Assembly (NCBI GenBank): GCA_029247265.1
Contig: JAQWLN010000006.1
Coordinates: 1-45,864 of the forward strand
Direction of reading: 5' to 3'
Length of the DNA stretch: 45,864 nt
Origin: Fuerstiella sp.
GTDB taxonomy: Bacteria > Planctomycetota > Planctomycetia > Planctomycetales > Planctomycetaceae
The notes beneath the pieces were generated by a model. The model was not told the DNA's origin and ran no database searches. It saw only the letters and a list, made by a program, of their open reading frames with translations. Shown here piece after piece: positions 10,868 to 21,219 of the stretch; positions within the stretch are counted from its first letter, which is position 1, and each line of letters opens with the position of its first letter. Position numbers and translations under genes: made by a program.

Positions 10868-12316
10868 ATGACGCCAGCCTTCCCGGCATCGCTGAAGGAT
10901 CACGCAAACGCCGGTTCTGCGCGCGCGAACTACCTTCTGCTTGGCTGTCAGGGAGCGGGTATGACGGCTCTTGGTGAGATCCTGCTTGGTGCCGGATATC
11001 AGGTTTCAGGGATGGATCAGTCGCTAGTGCCCCCATTTTCACTGCCGGTCCGGCAGTCTGACGTTCAGATTCGTCTGCTGCCATGGTCGGGAGCAGCACT
11101 GACGAACGGGCCGTTTGATGTCTGCGTTATCAGTCCGGCTGTGTCTATGGACACGCCCATCGTGAAACAACTGGTTCGTGAAGGCGTTCCGGTGATGTCG
11201 CTGCATGAGTGCCTGGCGGAGATTTTCGCCAGCCACGATCAGCTGTGCGTCGCCGGTAGTCATGGCAAAAGCACCACGTCTGCCATGCTGGCTTGGATTC
11301 TGGAAGCTGCCGGTCTATCGCCTGGTTTTTTTGTAGGTGCTGCACAAGCTGGATTTGAATGCTCAGGTCGAACAGCAAACCATCGCCCGGTCGTCCTGGA
11401 AAGTTGCGAGTATCAGTCGTCATTCCGGCATTTCATCCCTCACACAGGTGTGATCACAGGCATCGAACGGGATCATTTCGACTGCTACCCGAATGCAAGC
11501 TCCGAAGATGCTGCTTTCCAGCAGTTTGCTGCCGCGATTCGTCCTGGTGGCTGTTTGGTATACCGCAAAGAGTGTCGGCGAACGGCCCTGATTGCAGATG
11601 TAGCCGACTGCAGAACCACCACGTTTAGCTTGAAGGACAGGACAGCTGATTGGTTCGCCACAGACATCCAGTGCCGCGGCTGGCGAACATATTTTCACCT
11701 GCTGGGTCCCGCTGAGCGGTCAATTGACGTGGAGTTGTCCACTGTCGGTGAACACAATGTCGAAAACGCCTTGGCCGCAATGGCCGCCGCTGCAGAATAT
11801 GGAGTCGACATCAACGTTGCTGCAGAGGCACTAAGCCGCTTTCCGGGCATTCAACGACGCTTTGAATTACGTGGGCGCTATCAGAACATGACGTTGATTG
11901 ACGATTATGCTCACCATCCCACGGCCATCACTGCGACTTTGACGACCGCTCGCACAGTTTTTCCGCAGTCCAGAATACTTGCGGTTTTCGAACCACATCA
12001 GATTATACGAACGCGGTCGTTGTTTCAGGACTTTATTCGGGCGCTGACCTTGGCCGACGAAGTCCTGCTGCTGCCCGTCTTTCCCGCTCGTGAACAGGTG
12101 ACTCACCTTGAGTGTTGCCGTCTGAGTGGCGAATTGGTGCGAGAACTGAATCACAAGGCTGTTAAAGCTTTCCTGTTCGCCAATCTTGACCAGGTTGTCC
12201 CAAGAATAGACCATTCCGGTAGACCCCACGACGTAATTCTCACTATGGGAGCCGGCAGGACCAATCTTATCCATGACCAACTCACTCGACGGCTTCAACG
12301 ACATTCTGTCGCCTGA
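10868..12316 (+). CDS. murC: UDP-N-acetylmuramate--L-alanine ligase (MurC)
   Basis: The 482-residue product adds L-alanine to UDP-MurNAc in the cytoplasmic stage of peptidoglycan synthesis. It has the N-terminal nucleotide-binding domain (LLLGCQGAGMTALGEIL, about 22-40), the ATP loop VAGSHGKSTT (about 130-140), the central Mur-ligase core, HNVENALAA near 297, and the DDYAHHPTAI motif near 340 that marks MurC and Mpl. MurC is preferred over Mpl because murB follows. The ATP loop reads GSHGKS where most MurC enzymes have GTHGKT; both replaced positions keep a hydroxyl, so activity is plausible. Its 3' end overlaps murB by 44 bases, indicating translational coupling. Confidence 0.92.
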   Translation: MTPAFPASLKDHANAGSARANYLLLGCQGAGMTALGEILLGAGYQVSGMDQSLVPPFSLPVRQSDVQIRLLPWSGAALTNGPFDVCVISPAVSMDTPIVKQLVREGVPVMSLHECLAEIFASHDQLCVAGSHGKSTTSAMLAWILEAAGLSPGFFVGAAQAGFECSGRTANHRPVVLESCEYQSSFRHFIPHTGVITGIERDHFDCYPNASSEDAAFQQFAAAIRPGGCLVYRKECRRTALIADVADCRTTTFSLKDRTADWFATDIQCRGWRTYFHLLGPAERSIDVELSTVGEHNVENALAAMAAAAEYGVDINVAAEALSRFPGIQRRFELRGRYQNMTLIDDYAHHPTAITATLTTARTVFPQSRILAVFEPHQIIRTRSLFQDFIRALTLADEVLLLPVFPAREQVTHLECCRLSGELVRELNHKAVKAFLFANLDQVVPRIDHSGRPHDVILTMGAGRTNLIHDQLTRRLQRHSVA

Positions 12317-13154
12317 TGAATCACTGGCACAACACACCTGGCTGAAGCTCGGAGGCAAGGCGGAGCGGTTTTACACACCGTCGTCGCGGGACCAGTTGTT
12401 ATCGCTTGTCCGCGCGTGTGTCGCTGCATCGATTCCCGTTCGTGTATTCGGTGGCGGTTCCAACCTGCTGGTTCGTGATGGCGTTGTTTCCGGTGCCGTG
12501 ATTCGAATCGTTGAACCGTTGCTTTCTGAGGTGACGGTGAGCGGAGATACCGTGACGGCTGGAGGGGGCACATTGTTGTCGCACGTGGTTTCGGAATCTG
12601 TCCGAGCAGGGCTGGCGGGCCTGGAAAACCTGGTGGGAATCCCGGGCACTGTTGGTGGTGCCGTTGTCGGAAATGCAGGCGGACGCCATGCGGATATCGG
12701 CGAATTCGTTCGCAAGGTCGAGGTCGTGACCCATGATGGTGAGGTCGTCGAGCGAGCGGGGGATGAGCTGGCCTTCACCTATAGATCCAGCAATATCACT
12801 GATCTGGCCGTTCTGTCTGTGACTCTGCAACTTCGTCCTGATGACTCGGACGACCTGACTGTGCGGATGAAGAAGTTCTGGATCATGAAAAGGTCAACCC
12901 AACCCCTGGCGGACCAATCGGCTGGCTGTATCTTTCGAAACCCTCGTGGACTCAGTGCCGGTGCACTGATTGAACAGTGTGGCCTGAAAGATCTTGCGGT
13001 GGGGGATGCCCGAATCAGTGATCGCCACGCCAACTTTGTCGTGACTGGTACTAATGCCACCAGTGCAGACGTGGAATCACTGATCGATAAGGTCAAGGTT
13101 GCAGTTGCCGAGAAATTCGGCGTCGAGCTGGAACTCGAGATCCGCAAGTGGTGA
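12273..13154 (+). CDS. murB: UDP-N-acetylenolpyruvoylglucosamine reductase (MurB)
   Basis: This 293-residue FAD enzyme reduces UDP-GlcNAc-enolpyruvate to UDP-MurNAc, the substrate of MurC. FAD-binding segments are visible: FGGGSNLLVRDG near 50-62, and LVGIPGTVGGAVVGNAGG near 118-136. Conserved catalytic-region motifs follow: FTYRSSNI with the active-site Arg, SAGCIFRNP where Cys stands at the usual proton-donor Ser, and LELEIRKW with the C-terminal Glu. The length and the lack of a long loop insertion fit the type II class. The ATG lies 44 bases before the murC stop in another frame, so the two are one translational unit. Together they support synthesis of a peptidoglycan cell wall. Confidence 0.95.
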   Translation: MTNSLDGFNDILSPDESLAQHTWLKLGGKAERFYTPSSRDQLLSLVRACVAASIPVRVFGGGSNLLVRDGVVSGAVIRIVEPLLSEVTVSGDTVTAGGGTLLSHVVSESVRAGLAGLENLVGIPGTVGGAVVGNAGGRHADIGEFVRKVEVVTHDGEVVERAGDELAFTYRSSNITDLAVLSVTLQLRPDDSDDLTVRMKKFWIMKRSTQPLADQSAGCIFRNPRGLSAGALIEQCGLKDLAVGDARISDRHANFVVTGTNATSADVESLIDKVKVAVAEKFGVELELEIRKW

Positions 13155-13495
13155 TTCCCGGGCGTGAAACGTCACCGGCCGGATGTCACAACCTCTGAGT
13201 TCCCGAGCTGCTCTCGGTGAGGTGTCTGAAAATACGTCGAGTTCCGCAGTATTTATTTTCTGCCACGACTGTCGCCGCCCGCCCCGTGCTGCGCCGCTCC
13301 TGACGCTGCCGTTTGAGGCAAACAAGCCGCCAAATTCCAGAGATTTGACATCTGAGAAGCTTTGTTCTGCGTCGCTGACTTCACATGAGTGATTCGGTCT
13401 GTGGCGGGGTTTCGCAGTCCTTGTCGATCACACAGAAGAATGTTGCAGCAAACGTTCGGAATTCAGCACCATGACTCAACACAGTGATCAGCACC
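13155..13495. other. Intergenic region after murB
   Basis: These 341 bases lie between murB and the decayed DUF2235 gene. A weak nested stem (ACCTC...GAGGT around CCGAG-CTGCT-CTCGG, about 13190-13225) could end murCB transcription, but it has no following T-run. Nothing else was recognised. Confidence 0.35.
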
Positions 13496-15054
13496 ATGAC
13501 TACCGCCACCGCGAGCAGCAGCGCCGGCGCTGCGAACAGCACACCAAATTCTGAAACGACCGGAAGCCATAAAAACATAATCGTTTGTTCTGACGGAACC
13601 GGCAATGACGGCGGGCGTTTCAGCGGTACGAATGCCTGGCGGATTCGTCAGGCCGTGGCCGCGAAGGCGGAAAATGGCACCGATCAGGTCGTCATCTATC
13701 AGGATGGAGTCGGCACAGAGAAATTTCGGCCGATGTCGATCGTAGGGCTGGTGTTCAGTTACGGAATCACCAAAGATCTGGATACTCTGTATTCGCGTGT
13801 GATTCAGATATTTTAGCCGGGCGATCGTGTCTACCTGTTCGGTTTCAGCCGTGGCGCCTTCACTATTCGGACGCTGGCTTACATTCTGTATCGATGCGGT
13901 ATCGCGGATCGACGTGACGACAACGGACATCTGCACACGCCGGAAAGAATTCATGAGCTGGCTCACAAGGCCGTCGATGCGTACAAGTTTCCACACGTGG
14001 GAGACGACGAAAAATTTCGTCTCAAGTATGGAAGGACTCGCGGCAAAACGGATGACGCATCGCAGGTGCAGAATAAACAGCCTGGACGTTACCCTATCGA
14101 ATTCATCGGCGTGTGGGATACTGTGGCCGCCGTCGGTCTGCCGTTCCGCAATGTGACTCAGGCACTGTTCTGGTGCTGGCGACAGGTCACCAGCGTGCGG
14201 TTTATGCGCTGGGCTCGATTTTCGTTGCTGAATTTTCATCGTCCGAACAGCAACGAAGATCAGCCGGGAGCATGGAAACAATGGGAAGACGATGACCTGC
14301 ATCCCCAGATTCGCAACGCTTTCCATGCGGTGTCCGTCGACGACAAGCGGCAAACGTTTTATCCGCAACTATGGCTGGAATTTGACCGGTCTACAGGAAT
14401 GCGCAAGGCTGCCAGCGACGTAGAACGTGAGTCTCTGACGGAAAGGCAGCGAGACGGTCTGGCCTGGGAAACGAGGAATGTTCAGCAGGTCTGGTTCGCC
14501 GGGATGCACTCAAATGTGGGCGGGGCTACCCGCTCTGGCTGTCATTGGAGGATGTGCTGGTTCGAATGACCATTAAGCGAGCGGAAACGGAATTGAGTGT
14601 CGGAACTCGCGCGACAGCCACTGTGTGGAGATACGAATTCGATGCACGCACCGTCCTGGCAACCGGTTTTGAGTTGCATGCCGGACAGACGTATCGCATC
14701 TCGATCAGTAAACAGGACTGTGCTGAAGAATGGAACTGGCACGACGGGGCCCTTTCCGCCGGACCGAACGGAATCACAAATTCAGCAACGATACCGATGC
14801 GGTTGGCGTCTTCATGGAAGAAAGATCGAAATCTGCCATATTTCGGATTGTGTGGCGCGATCGGCAATCACCTGGGCATAGTCTTTCCGATTGACGATGG
14901 ACGGTCTTTCACGGCGATGACGTCTGGCGAACTGTTTGTCTTCGTTAATGACGTTCCTGGCATGTATCACAACAACACAGGTGCTGGCCTGCTGACGGTC
15001 GAGCATCTGCACAGCCAGAGTCCGTCAATCACAGACGTGGCTTTCGTGGAATAA
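13496..15054 (+). pseudogene. Decayed DUF2235 alpha/beta-hydrolase with lectin-like C-terminal domain
   Basis: The reading frame shows a DUF2235 hydrolase: NIIVCSDGTGNDGG near the start, then YLFGFSRGAFTIRTLAY with the nucleophile-elbow Ser, FIGVWDTVAAVGLP, and VWFAGMHSNVGG. It is interrupted by an in-frame TAG at 13814-13816, exactly where homologues usually have a residue before PGDRVYLFGFSRG (CAG to TAG would explain it). A second lesion lies at 14521-14525, where one G seems lost: restoring it gives HSNVGGGYP. After this the other frame continues to 15054 and resembles a PA-IL/LecA-like beta-sandwich domain (ATGFELHAGQTYRI, GELFVFVNDVPG). A GTG at 13484 is an alternative start. The hydrolase family includes lipid-acting enzymes; this copy is probably inactive. 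Confidence 0.78.
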
Positions 15055-15202
15055 GTACCGCGGCATACGTCGTTGAGTCCTGCCAACGCTTCGGGGGCGG
15101 TTGCCTCTGCGCCGGCCACAGCGGCATCTCCGATGTCATAGGCAATTGCATTGTCGTGTGCGCCGCCGCCGGGCTGGCACATCCTGCTGAGCGTCTGGTG
15201 GA

Positions 15203-15925
15203 CTACGTCCCCGAATTGCCGGGAATTCGACGAGCGACCAGCGTCAGACAGATCGACGCGGACAGGCCCGACGAACCGAACATCATACACATGACCATGA
15301 TCTGATACCGGGCGGCGGTCAACGGGGCTTCCTGGGCAAGCACCTGACCAGTCATCATGCCGGGGATTGAGACGAGTCCCACTGCAAACAGAGAATTGGT
15401 GATTGGTATCAACGCTGCTTCCAGAGCCGTGCGTCGGGCAACATGGCCGGATTCACCGCGACTGATTTCTGATTCGAATCGTTCAATGGCAAGGCTGATC
15501 GTATTCATGCAGTTCGAGAAAATCATGCCGGCCAGGGGGATCATCATTCTCGGTGCGTACCACGGGTCAAGGCCGAGTACGATCTGAGTGATAATCAGCA
15601 ATGTCGATCCGCCGCCCAGCAGAATTGCCAGCAGCACCGTTGGCAGCAGTTCGCGCCGTCCCTGTGTGGACACTCTGAGCGAAATCCAGCTGGCTCCGAC
15701 CAGCATGACGGTCAGGATTCCGATCACGATCCACGAAGTGTCGGTCTGGAAGATGTATCCCAGCAGATATCCCAGCGCCAGCAGTTGCAACAGCATTCTG
15801 CCGATGGCAGTCAGCGACGTGCGTACGCCCAGCGACCATGCGTTTAGAATCAGAAGAACGATGCCCACCGGGATCAGGGCGATGGCCAGACGTTCCAGAG
15901 GAATGTTCTGGATGGCGAAAGTCAT
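15203..15925 (-). CDS. FetB/UPF0014-family ABC transporter permease
   Basis: The 240-residue product is an integral membrane protein with about six to seven hydrophobic segments. Family motifs include LGVRTSLTAIGRMLLQLLALGYLL near residue 33 and PLAGMIFSNCMNTISLAIERF near 130. Further on are RRTALEAALIPITNSLFAVGLVSIPGMMTGQ near 165 and MVMCMMFGSSGLSA near 210. In enteric bacteria FetB pairs with the ATPase FetA in an iron-export system, and UPF0014 members are often annotated as iron export permeases. No ATPase gene lies beside it: the left neighbour is the decayed DUF2235 gene and the right neighbour is the helicase gene. The substrate here is an inference from the family only. Confidence 0.88.
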   Translation of the reverse strand: MTFAIQNIPLERLAIALIPVGIVLLILNAWSLGVRTSLTAIGRMLLQLLALGYLLGYIFQTDTSWIVIGILTVMLVGASWISLRVSTQGRRELLPTVLLAILLGGGSTLLIITQIVLGLDPWYAPRMMIPLAGMIFSNCMNTISLAIERFESEISRGESGHVARRTALEAALIPITNSLFAVGLVSIPGMMTGQVLAQEAPLTAARYQIMVMCMMFGSSGLSASICLTLVARRIPGNSGT

Positions 15926-16176
15926 TGAGCTGGGAGAGTCCTGCCTGAGAACAACCGACGTTCATGTGCGGATGTCGGGGGCGGTACCGTATCTTCCGTC
16001 TTCCACTCGGAAACGGCGTCAGGCCGAACCGATTGCGCGGTGGCGTTCAATATCCCGGTGCCCTCACACCGCGTTAAATATCGCTTCCGGGGATGACATT
16101 GTCCAATCAGGTGGGCCAGTGGGAGCAGGCTATTGGATTCAGAGCGGCGACATTTGACCACGACGGTCGACTGATG

Positions 16177-19100
16177 CTAAGACAGAAGCAACTCCAGATC
16201 TTCGACAGACAGGTCCTTAAGAATGCTTTTCTGGTCGCCACCGTCGAGAATCGCATCGGCCAGATCGCGTTTCTTCTTCTGAAGTTCGGCGATCTTTTCT
16301 TCGACCGTGTCGCGACAGATCATGCGATACGCGAAGACGTTTTTCGTCTGGCCAACTCGATGAGCACGGTCAATGGCCTGAGCTTCGACGGCCGGATTCC
16401 ACCACGGATCGAGCAGGAAGACATAGTCGGCCGCTGTCAGGTTCAAACCCAGCCCGCCGGCTTTCAGGCTGATGAGGAATACTCGGCAGTCGTCGTTTTC
16501 CTGAAAGTTGGCGACGCGCTGCTGACGGTCACGAGTCTGCCCGTCCAGGTATTCGTACTCAATTCCGGCGGAATCAAGATGCTGTCGGACGATCGACAGC
16601 ATGCTGGTGAACTGAGAGAACACGAGCGACTTATGCTTCTTGGCCACCAGTTCCGTCAGGTGCGGAATCAGAAACTCAAGCTTGGCATACGCCTCTTCTT
16701 CGTCGCCTCGATTCAGCAGGGCCGGGTGACACGCCGCCTGCCGCAGTCGCAGCAACGCTTCCAGAACGTGCATTTTGCTTTTGGCGATGCCCTGTTCCTG
16801 AATGGTCCCCAGCAGGGAATCGCGGTAGTGAAGTCGAAGCTCGTCATATAGTCGCCGCTGATCTTCCTGCATGGCGCAGTAGATTGTTTCTTCCAGCCGA
16901 TCCGGCAGCTCAGACGCAACCTGCTGTTTTGTGCGACGAAGAATAAACGGACGCAGCCCGCGAGAAACCAGTTGTCGTGAGTCGGCGCTTTCGGGGTCTG
17001 AGACATGACTGCGAAAAGCGGTACTGCGCCCCAACATGCCGGGATTCAGAAACTCAAAGATTGACCACAGGTCGCCCGCATTGTTTTCAATGGGGGTACC
17101 GCTGAGAGCCAGTCGATGCTTTGCTCTCAGCAAACGCGACGCCCGGGCAATCTGAGACGAAGGATTCTTGATCGTCTGTGCTTCGTCGAGAACGACATAT
17201 TCGAATTCGATGTCCTTCAGGATGCCGATATCCCGACGGACCGTACCGTACGTGGAGAGGATGACGTCGTTGTTGTCAAAATCATCACGCAGATTGGCCC
17301 GCTCCATACCGGTGTAGTCCAGTACTTTCAGCCGTGGACCGAACTTTTCACACTCGTTATACCAGTTGAAGATCAGAGAACGCGGCACCACGATCAGTGT
17401 CGGCGCCGTCTTCTTTTTGCTGGACCCCTGGTGCTGCATCAGCATGGCGATGAACTGCACCGTCTTGCCGAGTCCCATGTCGTCAGCCAGGCATCCGCCG
17501 AAATTGAAATCACGAAGGAACGTCATCCATGACAGGCCGTCACGCTGATAGTCACGCAATTCTCCCTTGAAGTCGCCGGGTGCGTCGACCTTGTCGATGC
17601 CTGTGAAGTTGCGGAATCGTTCCCGCATTTCTTCGAACTTAGCATCGAATTCAACGTCTTCCTGGGATGACAGCAACGCATCCAGAAGCGCGGCCTGTGA
17701 ATTTGAAAAACGAAGTGATTCCTCATCCAGCGTGCCGAGCCCCGAGATGATGCCGATTTGCTCCAGCCATTCTTCGGGAAGAATTCCCAGAGAACCATCA
17801 TCCAGACGAACGGTCGTGTCACCACGTTCCAGGGCCTTCAGTAATTCCGGAAACGTGACCGAACGGCCTTCAAAATCGACTTCTGCATTCACGCCGAACC
17901 AGTCAATGTCGGATTCCACGCGGAACTTCATCGCACCGGCCTGCCGTACTCGGCTGCCGTCTGCAAAGACTTCCCAGCCGTTATCAACAAGCTCACGTAC
18001 CGCTCGCCCGAGATCGCGACGAGGAATCTCTACGTCTGCATTCGTCTGCGAGCCGTTCAGGCGTTTTCGAAAGCCCAACTCCCGCAGCCGGTCCCAGCAT
18101 TGAGTTTCGAATGCGCGGTCTCGGATGATGCAACGATTATGTTCCCGCTGAACAACGGCCCATCGAGCGTTGCGGCCAGCGACCGGAGTACCCATATAGT
18201 CAAATATGACCTCCGCGGTCAGCGAATCGTTGCGCCACCGTGACATCGCGGGCGTGAAAATCTTTAACGATGGAGATGGCGCGGCTGTGACTTCTTCCAG
18301 CTGCAGTTCTTTCGGAAGCTCCAGACGCGGCAAGGCTGGAATGTCAAGCAGTTTATCCACGAAGTCATGCTGGTCCGACATTGGAATCGTCAGACTTTTT
18401 TCTCCCCCTAACAGTTTCATCCATTCGGCGGCTCCAAAGTCGCGCAGTCGAGCGATTGAGTCAGACGTAACCACGAAGCCTCCGGGAACGACCAGTGGCG
18501 TCTCTGACAGTTCCATGGTCTCGTCGTTTCGGATGAGTTGTCCGGTGACGAGCCAGCCACTGCCGTCGGAATTGCGTTTTACACGAACCGCCAGTTCCCA
18601 CGGCGAATCTTCGTCCCAGCCCAGCGTCTGCTTTCCCGTATCGTCGACTCCGCCAATCGTGAGACGGCCGGATCTGCACATGTCCGGAAGAATCAGGGTG
18701 CCGAGTTCGTAGGGCAGGTGAAATCGATGCGCGGCAGCGCGCAGTTCGGCCTGTTGTGTGGACCAGTTGTTGCGCTCCGGAATGGCCCCAGCCAGATACG
18801 ACAGAAACACGCGGTCGTCTTCATGTTCAATCTCAGTCAACTCGCCAGGGCGAATCTTCAGCGGCTTCACTTTGCCCCATTGACCGCTGGAACGGCGCTG
18901 TCGCTGGGAAGCCTGCAGAACAAGAGTTTCTACTTCTCGGCTGGCCTCAAGGTCGATTTCATAAAAAATCTGGCGGTCCTGTCCCTGAGACTTCTTGCCG
19001 CTTTTGGTCGATAAGGACATTTCCTCTTCCAGCCCCGCCAGTTTTGCTTCCCAGGGACGAAGTCGTACCTCTCTCTGGACCGTTGGTGTCGTTGACCTGC

Positions 19101-19494
19101 CGCTTCGCGACTTAGGCCCTTCGGCATCAGCATCGAACCCGGGAGTGAGGTCATCAATACGAATTGGCGCCGTCAGATCGCGCGAAACAAACGGTGTCAG
19201 ACGACCAGGCCGAATAGACGGATTGATATAGCCCTCAAGGTCTGCGGTCAGGACCGTGGCCCACAGGTGTTTGCAGGCTTTGCTTTTGGCGAATTGATCG
19301 CACGTGCAGAACAGGGCAATATCACTTTCCTGATATCGCAGTTGAGTCTGATACTCAACGCCGTCCACGACAACACCAAAGACATTATCCGCCGTTACAC
19401 GTATCAGTGAAACACGTTCGGCTTCGATGTAGGCAGCACCACGATGTCGAAGATCAGCTCGAAAACGGTTTTGAAGAAGCTCCGCGAGAGTCAT
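16177..19494 (-). CDS. SWIM zinc-finger SNF2-family helicase
   Basis: The 1105-residue product starts with a SWIM zinc finger ([18 protein letters not shown], about 62-80, CxCxnCxH). A long middle region with a bacterial SNF2-associated domain follows, and the two RecA-like lobes fill the last ~470 residues. Motifs visible in order are [10 protein letters not shown] (Walker A), [11 protein letters not shown] (DEAQ box), [46 protein letters not shown] and [10 protein letters not shown]. Such proteins are ATP-driven double-stranded DNA translocases, probably acting in DNA repair or transcription. No methyltransferase, nuclease or defence-island partner lies beside it, so I do not assign it to a defence system. 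The gene appears monocistronic. Confidence 0.93.
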   Translation of the reverse strand: MTLAELLQNRFRADLRHRGAAYIEAERVSLIRVTADNVFGVVVDGVEYQTQLRYQESDIALFCTCDQFAKSKACKHLWATVLTADLEGYINPSIRPGRLTPFVSRDLTAPIRIDDLTPGFDADAEGPKSRSGRSTTPTVQREVRLRPWEAKLAGLEEEMSLSTKSGKKSQGQDRQIFYEIDLEASREVETLVLQASQRQRRSSGQWGKVKPLKIRPGELTEIEHEDDRVFLSYLAGAIPERNNWSTQQAELRAAAHRFHLPYELGTLILPDMCRSGRLTIGGVDDTGKQTLGWDEDSPWELAVRVKRNSDGSGWLVTGQLIRNDETMELSETPLVVPGGFVVTSDSIARLRDFGAAEWMKLLGGEKSLTIPMSDQHDFVDKLLDIPALPRLELPKELQLEEVTAAPSPSLKIFTPAMSRWRNDSLTAEVIFDYMGTPVAGRNARWAVVQREHNRCIIRDRAFETQCWDRLRELGFRKRLNGSQTNADVEIPRRDLGRAVRELVDNGWEVFADGSRVRQAGAMKFRVESDIDWFGVNAEVDFEGRSVTFPELLKALERGDTTVRLDDGSLGILPEEWLEQIGIISGLGTLDEESLRFSNSQAALLDALLSSQEDVEFDAKFEEMRERFRNFTGIDKVDAPGDFKGELRDYQRDGLSWMTFLRDFNFGGCLADDMGLGKTVQFIAMLMQHQGSSKKKTAPTLIVVPRSLIFNWYNECEKFGPRLKVLDYTGMERANLRDDFDNNDVILSTYGTVRRDIGILKDIEFEYVVLDEAQTIKNPSSQIARASRLLRAKHRLALSGTPIENNAGDLWSIFEFLNPGMLGRSTAFRSHVSDPESADSRQLVSRGLRPFILRRTKQQVASELPDRLEETIYCAMQEDQRRLYDELRLHYRDSLLGTIQEQGIAKSKMHVLEALLRLRQAACHPALLNRGDEEEAYAKLEFLIPHLTELVAKKHKSLVFSQFTSMLSIVRQHLDSAGIEYEYLDGQTRDRQQRVANFQENDDCRVFLISLKAGGLGLNLTAADYVFLLDPWWNPAVEAQAIDRAHRVGQTKNVFAYRMICRDTVEEKIAELQKKKRDLADAILDGGDQKSILKDLSVEDLELLLS

Positions 19495-19940
19495 GGAATC
19501 CTTGAAGCAATTGAAAGATCACGGGGTATTCGTGAATGGAGAGGCTGACAAAACATCGACGGACCAAAGACCGGGCTGGGGATCTGGGAGAGTCCGGGAA
19601 AGACGGGTGACTCAAGCCGATGCAGGAATTTGGCGGACCTGGAAGGTTAACGCATGCCGGGCATTCTTTACCAGAACAGCTGCAGAGTTTTCACGATCTG
19701 ACGTCAAATGCCTCACCATTGCGGATGCGAATTGTCGGAATGTACGTTTTCCCTCGTAATCGCTACACTGTCGCCATGCGCGGTGACGGAATATCACCGC
19801 CGGGAGTTGTTTGCGTGACTATCGATTTTGGCTGCGGTGAATGCCTCGGCATGCTGAGTCGCGGAAGGCAAATCCTTGCACAGCCGCATGCATCCGGCGC
19901 TCGAAAGTAACTTCGTACCCGTGTTTCCATGAATTATTGA
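19495..19940. other. Divergent intergenic region with one perfect hairpin
   Basis: These 446 bases separate the leftward helicase gene from the rightward larA-like gene. A perfect 7-bp stem with a 7-base loop (GCGGTGA...TCACCGC) lies at 19780-19800, about 140 bases before the larA-like start. It could be an operator or a leader structure; nothing in the sequence decides this. No coding region was recognised. Confidence 0.4.
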
Positions 19941-21194
19941 ATGACAGAGCTCACTCCACTTGATGCTGACGGCATAGTCCACTGGATCGACGAAAACTTT
20001 CCTGTCAGGGATTATGAGGGAAAGAAAGTTCTTCTGATTGTGCCCGACAGCACGCGCACGGCACCGTTACCGGTGATTTTCCCGATGCTGCGTAAATTGC
20101 TGGGGCCAGTCTGTCCCCAACTGGACCTGCTGGTGGCGTTAGGCACGCACCCTCCGATGCCGCAGGTCAAAATTCGTGCGATGCTGGGAATTGACGATGA
20201 TGATCCCTGCGACGACGTGGGATTGTTTAATCATGAATGGGACAATCCAGACGCTTTGGCCACAATCGGCACTCTGAGCGAGGCCGATACGCGGAATATT
20301 GCTGATGGTGTGCTTTCGCAGGAGGTGCCTGTTCAGATCAACAGGCGAGTACTCGAGTACGACATCGCCCTTGTCGTTGGCCCTGTGTTTCCGCACGAGG
20401 TCGTTGGGTTCAGCGGTGGCAATAAATACTTCTTTCCCGGCGTTTCCGGTCCCCAGTTGTTGAATTTCTTTCATTGGCTGGGCGCCTTAATCACCAACGT
20501 CGGCATCATTGGGGTTCAGGATACGGCTGTTCGCCGAGTGGTCGACCATGCGGCAAAGCTGATTCCGATTGAACGGCGTTGTCTGGCATTCGTGGTTGCA
20601 CCAGATGCGTCACCGTATGGCCTGTTTCACGGAACTCCGGAAGACGCATGGAAAGGTGCTTCGGAACTCTCTGGCAGAGTGCACATCAAACGGTTTCGAA
20701 AACCCTACAAACAGGTGTTGTCCTGCGCCCCGGAAATGTACGACGAATTATGGGTGGCCGGCAAATGCATGTATAAGCTGGAACCGGTGGTCGCAGATGG
20801 CGGTGAGTTGATCATTTACGCTCCGCATATGAAGGGTATCTCCGTGACTCATGGCACAGCCATCGAGGCTGTAGGGTATCACGTGCGAGACTATTTCACG
20901 AAACAATGGGACAGATTCAAGGATCATCCCTGGGGCGTTCTGGCACATTCAACTCATGTGCGAGGCAGTGGCGAATACATCAACGGGGTTGAAAAACCAC
21001 GTGTCACAGTGACGGTTGCGTCACAGATTCCTCGTGAGGTCTGCGAGCGGATCAATCTTGCGTACCGTGATCCTGCGACCATTGATATTGAATCTTTCGC
21101 CAACCGCGAAGACGAGGGGGTTCTGCTGGTACGCAAAGCGGGTGAGCACCTTCATCGGCTGGAAGATGGAATCAGCACCGCTTACCCGACATAA
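19941..21194 (+). CDS. LarA-like nickel-pincer racemase family protein (DUF2088)
   Basis: The 417-residue product belongs to the lactate racemase (LarA) family. It shows the N-terminal DSTRTAPLPV segment (about 31-40), ALGTHPPM with a conserved His near 70, and the HEVVGFSGGNKYFFPGVSG motif near 150 whose Lys corresponds to the one that carries the nickel-pincer nucleotide in LarA. FFHWLGAL just after supplies a second candidate nickel-ligand His. The family covers racemases and epimerases of several alpha-hydroxy acids, so lactate is not proven as substrate. No larB, larC or larE cofactor-synthesis gene is in the window. A mannose-6-phosphate isomerase gene follows after 25 bases, suggesting an operon tied to sugar or hydroxy-acid metabolism. 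Confidence 0.85.
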   Translation: MTELTPLDADGIVHWIDENFPVRDYEGKKVLLIVPDSTRTAPLPVIFPMLRKLLGPVCPQLDLLVALGTHPPMPQVKIRAMLGIDDDDPCDDVGLFNHEWDNPDALATIGTLSEADTRNIADGVLSQEVPVQINRRVLEYDIALVVGPVFPHEVVGFSGGNKYFFPGVSGPQLLNFFHWLGALITNVGIIGVQDTAVRRVVDHAAKLIPIERRCLAFVVAPDASPYGLFHGTPEDAWKGASELSGRVHIKRFRKPYKQVLSCAPEMYDELWVAGKCMYKLEPVVADGGELIIYAPHMKGISVTHGTAIEAVGYHVRDYFTKQWDRFKDHPWGVLAHSTHVRGSGEYINGVEKPRVTVTVASQIPREVCERINLAYRDPATIDIESFANREDEGVLLVRKAGEHLHRLEDGISTAYPT

Positions 21195-21219
21195 GCAGGT
21201 CAACAAAGACGGAAAGAAG

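Noticed and set aside
14967..15290. A minus-strand open frame of 107 codons between the decayed DUF2235 gene and the FetB-like gene
   Set aside because: Part of the translation looks protein-like, but it overlaps the 3' end of the FetB-like gene and the lectin-like region, and no family was recognised.
16177..19494. The SNF2 helicase as part of a phage-defence system
   Set aside because: No nuclease, methyltransferase, toxin or other defence partner lies beside it; SWIM-SNF2 proteins are common stand-alone genes.
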